Source: Microbacterium sp. 2FI
GTDB lineage: Bacteria; Actinomycetota; Actinomycetes; Actinomycetales; Microbacteriaceae
Length of the DNA stretch: 64,000 nt
Assembly (NCBI RefSeq): GCF_005502885.1
Contig: NZ_SCMR01000001.1
Location: 434,001-498,000 of the forward strand
Direction of reading: 5' to 3'
Shown: positions 60,678 through 64,000 of the stretch, in pieces
Layout: each line of letters begins with the position of its first letter
Numbering within the stretch: the stretch's first letter is position 1
Notes under the pieces: generated by a model
The model's input: only the letters and a program-made list of their open reading frames with translations
Told to the model about the DNA's origin: nothing
Database searches by the model: none
Position numbers and translations under genes: made by a program

Positions 60678-61012
60678 GCGCACCGGCACTCCTCGCCGGC
60701 GCAGCAGCCGGGCTCGACGTGCAGAACGACCTCGAGCAACTCGTTCAGCGCGGGGGCGAGGTGGGCATCCGCAAGGCGATACCAGGTTCGGCGGCCGTCC
60801 GGGATCGCTTCCACCAGGCCGCACCCGCGCAGACAGGCGAGCTGGTTCGACATCACCTGCCGAGACACACCGAGGGCGTCGGCGAGGTCGGATGGATACG
60901 CCGGCGCCTCGCGCAGGGCGAGCAGCACACCCACCCGGGTGGGGTCGGAGAGCGCATGCCCGAGACGCGCCAGCGCCGCGGTATGCGTGACAGTTGCGGT
61001 GGCCGTCAGCAT
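60674..61012 (-). CDS. cmtR: CmtR-like ArsR-family metal repressor
   Basis: A 112-aa winged-helix repressor. HTH: YPSDLADALGVSRQVMSNQL. Cys60 and Cys64 sit in the recognition helix (ACLRGCGLVEAI) and more Cys near the end (PGCCAGEECRCA, Cys103, 104, 109, 111). This is the arrangement of CmtR, which senses Cd(II) and Pb(II) with Cys57, Cys61 and Cys102. The ATG is 20 bp from the operator and the transcript may be leaderless (-10-like TATCCT seven bases before the start). Confidence 0.87.
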   Translation of the reverse strand: MLTATATVTHTAALARLGHALSDPTRVGVLLALREAPAYPSDLADALGVSRQVMSNQLACLRGCGLVEAIPDGRRTWYRLADAHLAPALNELLEVVLHVEPGCCAGEECRCA

Positions 61013-61031
61013 GCGAACGAGGATACAGCGT

Positions 61032-61047
61032 TTCGTGAATTAACGAA
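61032..61047. promoter_or_regulatory. Operator of the CmtR-like repressor
   Basis: TTCGTGAATTAACGAA, an inverted repeat TTCGT-6-ACGAA over the -35 and spacer of the leftward arsR promoter. AT-rich compared with its surroundings, as usual for ArsR-type sites. Confidence 0.6.
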
Positions 61048-61251
61048 CGGCTGAATCTCCCGATCGAACATCCTGCTCTTCGGTCAGTCGAGTCCATGTG
61101 CGGGCCGGAGGACGAATCGGATCCTTATCCGGGCGCCGCGCATACAGCGGGCCATGCTGTGAATCGCGGGCAGAGCACGCGGGCCGTACCGCACGGTCTG
61201 CGCCCTGATGGCTGGTGATGCTCGCCCGCGGAGGCTGGGGGCCGCCCCGCC
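61048..61251. other. Gap between arsR promoter and GIY-YIG gene, nothing recognised
   Basis: About 200 bp with no convincing gene, terminator or repeat. It is one candidate place for the right end of the mobile region, but no copy of left-flank sequence was found in it by eye. Confidence 0.3.
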
Positions 61252-62046
61252 TCAGTTGCAGGCGCAGCGCCCGCTCGGCGTGTACTTCGTGAAGCAGTCC
61301 GGGCAGGTGCCATAGTCGCGGTCCGGCACGTGACGTCCGAACGAGGCCACGATCGCGGACGAAGCCACCGTCGGGCGCTGGTCGGAGGAGTCGGAAGTGG
61401 TCAGAACACTGAGGACGGCGTCAGTGGAAGACGAGGGGGCTCGACGCGTGGCCTTCGCTCCACCGATGCCGTGCGCCTTCCGGCGTCGGTGATCCGGGTA
61501 CTCGAGATTGGCGAACGGCAGTGGCATGGTCGGGTCAACGAGGGAAGCGCGGACTTCCGCGGGCACTCCCGCCTCGAAGACGTCGACCATCTTGTTCTCG
61601 ATGTCGCCCGACTGCGTAGTCGCGCCGAAGTGGACCCAGAGTAGCCGGGTGTCCAGCATCTTCACCGGCCAGCCACCCGCGTGCGGGGATCGCGCGCCGA
61701 TCTTGGTGCTGTAGTACTGCTGGACCCGCGCAGCGACTCCCGTGGTCGCCTTTCCGATGTACACCACACTCTCCCCGGCTGGCCACATCGCTCGTAGTCG
61801 ATCAGCAAGCTGTGTTGAGCTAGGCCGGGACTTGTCAACCGTGAGCTCGGGCCGCGCCTGGAGGAGATGCTCCACCTGTCCGGGCTGGACCGGCGCGGTC
61901 GAGAGCCCGCTGCCGTCCGCAGGATCTTCACTAGTGGACACCACGTAGACGCCCGGCCGCAGCTCCGGCACGGCGGCGCCCCAGCGCACTGCGCCACCTC
62001 GTTGCACGCTGACGTAGTCGAACAGCGCCTGAACGGTCGTCGGCAT
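61252..62046 (-). CDS. GIY-YIG-like protein with C-terminal cysteine motif
   Basis: A 264-aa protein. The region ESVVYIGKATTGVAARVQQY near residues 91-110 matches the GIY-YIG nuclease core, with a possible catalytic Glu in SGDIENKMVDVFEAG. The end has CPDC and CAC (TCPDCFTKYTPSGRCACN), a small zinc-binding tail. There is no integrase or intron context, so it is more likely a stand-alone nuclease or repair-like protein. It is convergent to nothing; 205 bp divide it from arsR. Confidence 0.72.
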   Translation of the reverse strand: MPTTVQALFDYVSVQRGGAVRWGAAVPELRPGVYVVSTSEDPADGSGLSTAPVQPGQVEHLLQARPELTVDKSRPSSTQLADRLRAMWPAGESVVYIGKATTGVAARVQQYYSTKIGARSPHAGGWPVKMLDTRLLWVHFGATTQSGDIENKMVDVFEAGVPAEVRASLVDPTMPLPFANLEYPDHRRRKAHGIGGAKATRRAPSSSTDAVLSVLTTSDSSDQRPTVASSAIVASFGRHVPDRDYGTCPDCFTKYTPSGRCACN

Positions 62047-62221
62047 CGGCTCTCCAGTCGTGACCCCGGAACTCGGAGCCTACCTGGCCCCGACGACCCG
62101 GATGTTGGCGTCGAGGAGCGGGCGGTCGATGCGATCCCCGGGATCCCTCAGCGGGCACCGGTGGTTTCGCCATTTTCGGGCGGGCCGTAGATCGGTAGCG
62201 TGGCCTGCGATTGAATGAGGC

Positions 62222-64000
62222 ATGGCTGACAGTGCTTCCTGGCCCGACCGTACACGTCTTCCGATCGAGCCCTTCCAGCGCGTCGGTCGTATCGATCGCA
62301 CGGTTGCGGGATCGGATCCGATCGAGTGGCCGGCAGAGGTCTCGGCCCCGGCGGGGGCGCCGAATGTGCTCGTGGTGATGACGGATGACGTGGGCTTCGG
62401 TGCCAGCAATGTGTTCGGCGGGCCGATCCCGACGCCGACCTATGCGCGCCTCGCGGAGCGTGGGCTGCGATACAACCGTTTCCATACGACTGCACTGTGC
62501 TCGCCGTCTAGGGCTGCGCTGATCACGGGCCGCAACCACCACGTCGCGTCGACCGGCATCATCATGGAGTTCTCGACCCCGTTCCCCGGGTATCACAGCA
62601 TCGTGTCGCGCAGCGTGGGTACGATCGGTGAGATCCTGACGCAGAACGGCTACGGCACGGCGTGGTTCGGTAAGAACCACAACGTGCCGGACTGGCTGAC
62701 GACGCCCGCCGGTCCCTTCACTTTGTGGCCGACCGGGTTGGGGTTCGAGTACTTCTACGGCTTCCTCGGTGCGGACGCGCACCAGTTCCGTCCGGCGGTG
62801 TTCGAGGGCACGAAGCCGGTCGATCCGTACCTTGGCCGTGAGAACGACTACCACCTGGACGCGGACCTCGCCGACCACGCCGTGACGTGGATCCGCACCC
62901 AGAAATCCATCTCGCCCGAGAAGCCGTTCTTCGCGTACTACACGCCCGGCACCGCACACGCCCCGCATCATGCGCCCAAGGAGTGGATAGAGAAGTTCCG
63001 CGGACAGTTCGATCACGGCTGGGATGAGCAGCGGATCCGTACGTTCGAGGAGCAGAAGAAGCTCGGTGTCATCCCTGCGGACGCGGTGCTGAACCCGACA
63101 CCGGAGCATTACCGCCGCTGGAATGACCTGTCCGAGGACATGAAGCGGGTGTGCGCGCGGCAGATGGAGTGTTACGCCGCTGCGCTCTCGCACTGCGACC
63201 ACCAGATCGGGCGGGTCATCGATGCGATCGAGGAACTCGGTGAGTTGGAGAACACCCTGATCATCTATATTCAGGGCGACAACGGCTCGAGCGCCGAGGA
63301 CCCGACCGGGCACGGTCTCACCAGCGAGATCGGCGTCCTCGCGAACGGCCTGGTCGACGACGAGGCGTTCATGGTCGAGAACGTCGACGAATTCGGCGGG
63401 CGCTGGTTCCAGAACCTGTTCTCCCACGGCTGGGCGCACGCGATGAACTCCCCATATCAGTGGGACAAGAAGATCGCCTCACACCTGGGCGGCTCGAGGA
63501 CGTCGATGGTGGTGTCGTGGCCGGAGCGGATCGCCGACAACGGCGGGCTGCGCAGCCAATTCACGCACATCACGGATGTCGTTCCGACGATCCTGGATGC
63601 GGCCGGCATTCCGATGCCCGACGTCATCAACGGCTTCCAACAGGTCCCGCTCAACGGGACCAGCCTCGTGCCGGCCTTTGCCGACGCCGATGCGGCAGAC
63701 ACGCACACCACGCAGTACTTCGAGGTCATAGCGAACCAGGGGATCTACCACGACGGGTGGATGGCGAACACTGCTCCGAAGCGACTGCCGTGGGTCGGGA
63801 TGGGTGAATCGACGGCGGATCCGTTCGAGGAGTACGTGTGGGAGCTCTACCACCTCGACGAAGACTTCACGCAGTCCGAGAACGTGGCCGCCCAGCATCC
63901 CGAGAAGCTCGCCGATTTGCGGCAGATCTTCCTCGACGAAGCCGCGAAGAACCAGGTGCTACCGCTCGATGATCGCTACATCGAACGCCTGCGCCCCGAG
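62222..64000 (+). CDS. Arylsulfatase (type I), 3' end cut by window edge
   Basis: At least 593 aa of a formylglycine sulfatase that removes sulfate from esters. VLVVMTDDVGFGASNVFGGP holds the two metal Asp residues and LCSPSRAALITGRN the Cys93-x-Pro-x-Arg motif modified to formylglycine. TAHAPHHAPKEW, QGDNGSSAED and HITDVVPTILDAAGIP are further family landmarks. No signal peptide is seen. It runs to the window edge, so the C-terminus is missing. The long form with KxxFF-AYYTPG is the arylsulfatase A-like group. Confidence 0.92.
   Translation, partial: MADSASWPDRTRLPIEPFQRVGRIDRTVAGSDPIEWPAEVSAPAGAPNVLVVMTDDVGFGASNVFGGPIPTPTYARLAERGLRYNRFHTTALCSPSRAALITGRNHHVASTGIIMEFSTPFPGYHSIVSRSVGTIGEILTQNGYGTAWFGKNHNVPDWLTTPAGPFTLWPTGLGFEYFYGFLGADAHQFRPAVFEGTKPVDPYLGRENDYHLDADLADHAVTWIRTQKSISPEKPFFAYYTPGTAHAPHHAPKEWIEKFRGQFDHGWDEQRIRTFEEQKKLGVIPADAVLNPTPEHYRRWNDLSEDMKRVCARQMECYAAALSHCDHQIGRVIDAIEELGELENTLIIYIQGDNGSSAEDPTGHGLTSEIGVLANGLVDDEAFMVENVDEFGGRWFQNLFSHGWAHAMNSPYQWDKKIASHLGGSRTSMVVSWPERIADNGGLRSQFTHITDVVPTILDAAGIPMPDVINGFQQVPLNGTSLVPAFADADAADTHTTQYFEVIANQGIYHDGWMANTAPKRLPWVGMGESTADPFEEYVWELYHLDEDFTQSENVAAQHPEKLADLRQIFLDEAAKNQVLPLDDRYIERLRPE

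Noticed and set aside
1..64000. High number of GGATGC/GCATCC hexamers
   Set aside because: They are eye-catching at Ala-Asp and Ala-Ser codon joints, but a rough composition estimate already predicts several per 10 kb on both strands, and no strand bias was evident.
1..64000. tRNA, rRNA, CRISPR arrays and insertion sequences
   Set aside because: Looked for cloverleaf ends, regular spacer-repeat patterns, transposase motifs and terminal repeats. None was convincing.

Overview
The window is high-GC DNA with dense, mostly ATGA-overlapping gene blocks, actinobacterial regulators (TetR, ROK, GntR, CmtR-like ArsR) and an actinobacterial type conjugation cluster (MobF relaxase, SCO6880-like protein, DUF2637- and DUF4913-like proteins). 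This points to an actinomycete, probably of the Microbacteriaceae (Microbacterium-like). That placement is inference from gene content, not from a marker gene. No rRNA, tRNA, CRISPR array or insertion sequence was seen.

Region 1 (1-21.2 kb) is a phenylacetate (PAA) catabolic locus. paaI-paaK run left. paaABCDE-paaG run right from a divergent promoter. A TetR gene (proposed paaR) faces a second operon of thiolase (paaJ), hydratase (paaF), dehydrogenase (paaH) and the ring-opening fusion protein paaZ. A TetR/MFS efflux pair and a lipoprotein alpha/beta-hydrolase follow, then a 3-hydroxyisobutyryl-CoA-hydrolase-like gene convergent with a branched-chain-type ABC transporter (livK-H-MG-F) whose permease and ATPase are fused. 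Five copies of a 14-bp palindrome fitting NCYGNNCGNNCGKT or close variants lie before paaI, paaA, paaJ, the HIBCH-like gene and livK, so one TetR regulon probably ties them together and suggests that the transporter imports an aromatic acid.

Region 2 (21.2-37.5 kb) is accessory catabolism. A ROK regulator precedes an MFS carrier, a cytosolic alpha/beta-hydrolase and a flavin split-barrel protein. Two almost identical 37-bp promoters then drive a DoxX gene and a long operon: a second Liv-type ABC system (again with fused LivM-LivG), malate synthase G, an HpcH/HpaI aldolase, a PDC-hydrolase-like amidohydrolase, a seven-blade EAR/EPTP beta-propeller, an unrecognised 406-aa protein and a terminal GntR/FCD regulator. 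The likely logic is uptake, lactone hydrolysis, aldol cleavage to glyoxylate (or pyruvate) and entry to the TCA cycle through malate. The substrate is unknown. The propeller and its unknown partner are the most novel part of the window.

Region 3 (about 38-59.7 kb) is an integrative-conjugative-element-like block. A type IV secretion cluster runs left: DUF4913-like and SSB proteins, TraG/VirD4, a VirB4-type ATPase, an SCO6880-like protein, a TrbL/VirB6-like protein, two small pilin-like proteins, a lytic transglycosylase/M23 hydrolase, a VirB8/TcpC-like protein, ParB, a DUF2637-like protein and a prim-pol. A divergent module runs right: an XRE regulator with a degenerate PLD-like domain, a Nudix protein (possibly Pif-like immunity), an HD protein on the other strand, a MobF relaxase and three accessory genes. 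No integrase is present. A decayed lrp/asnC gene marks the left flank.

Region 4 (59.8-64 kb) holds a 52-aa zinc-ribbon gene, a His-tailed CDF metal exporter, a CmtR-like ArsR repressor, a GIY-YIG protein and an incomplete arylsulfatase running off the right edge.
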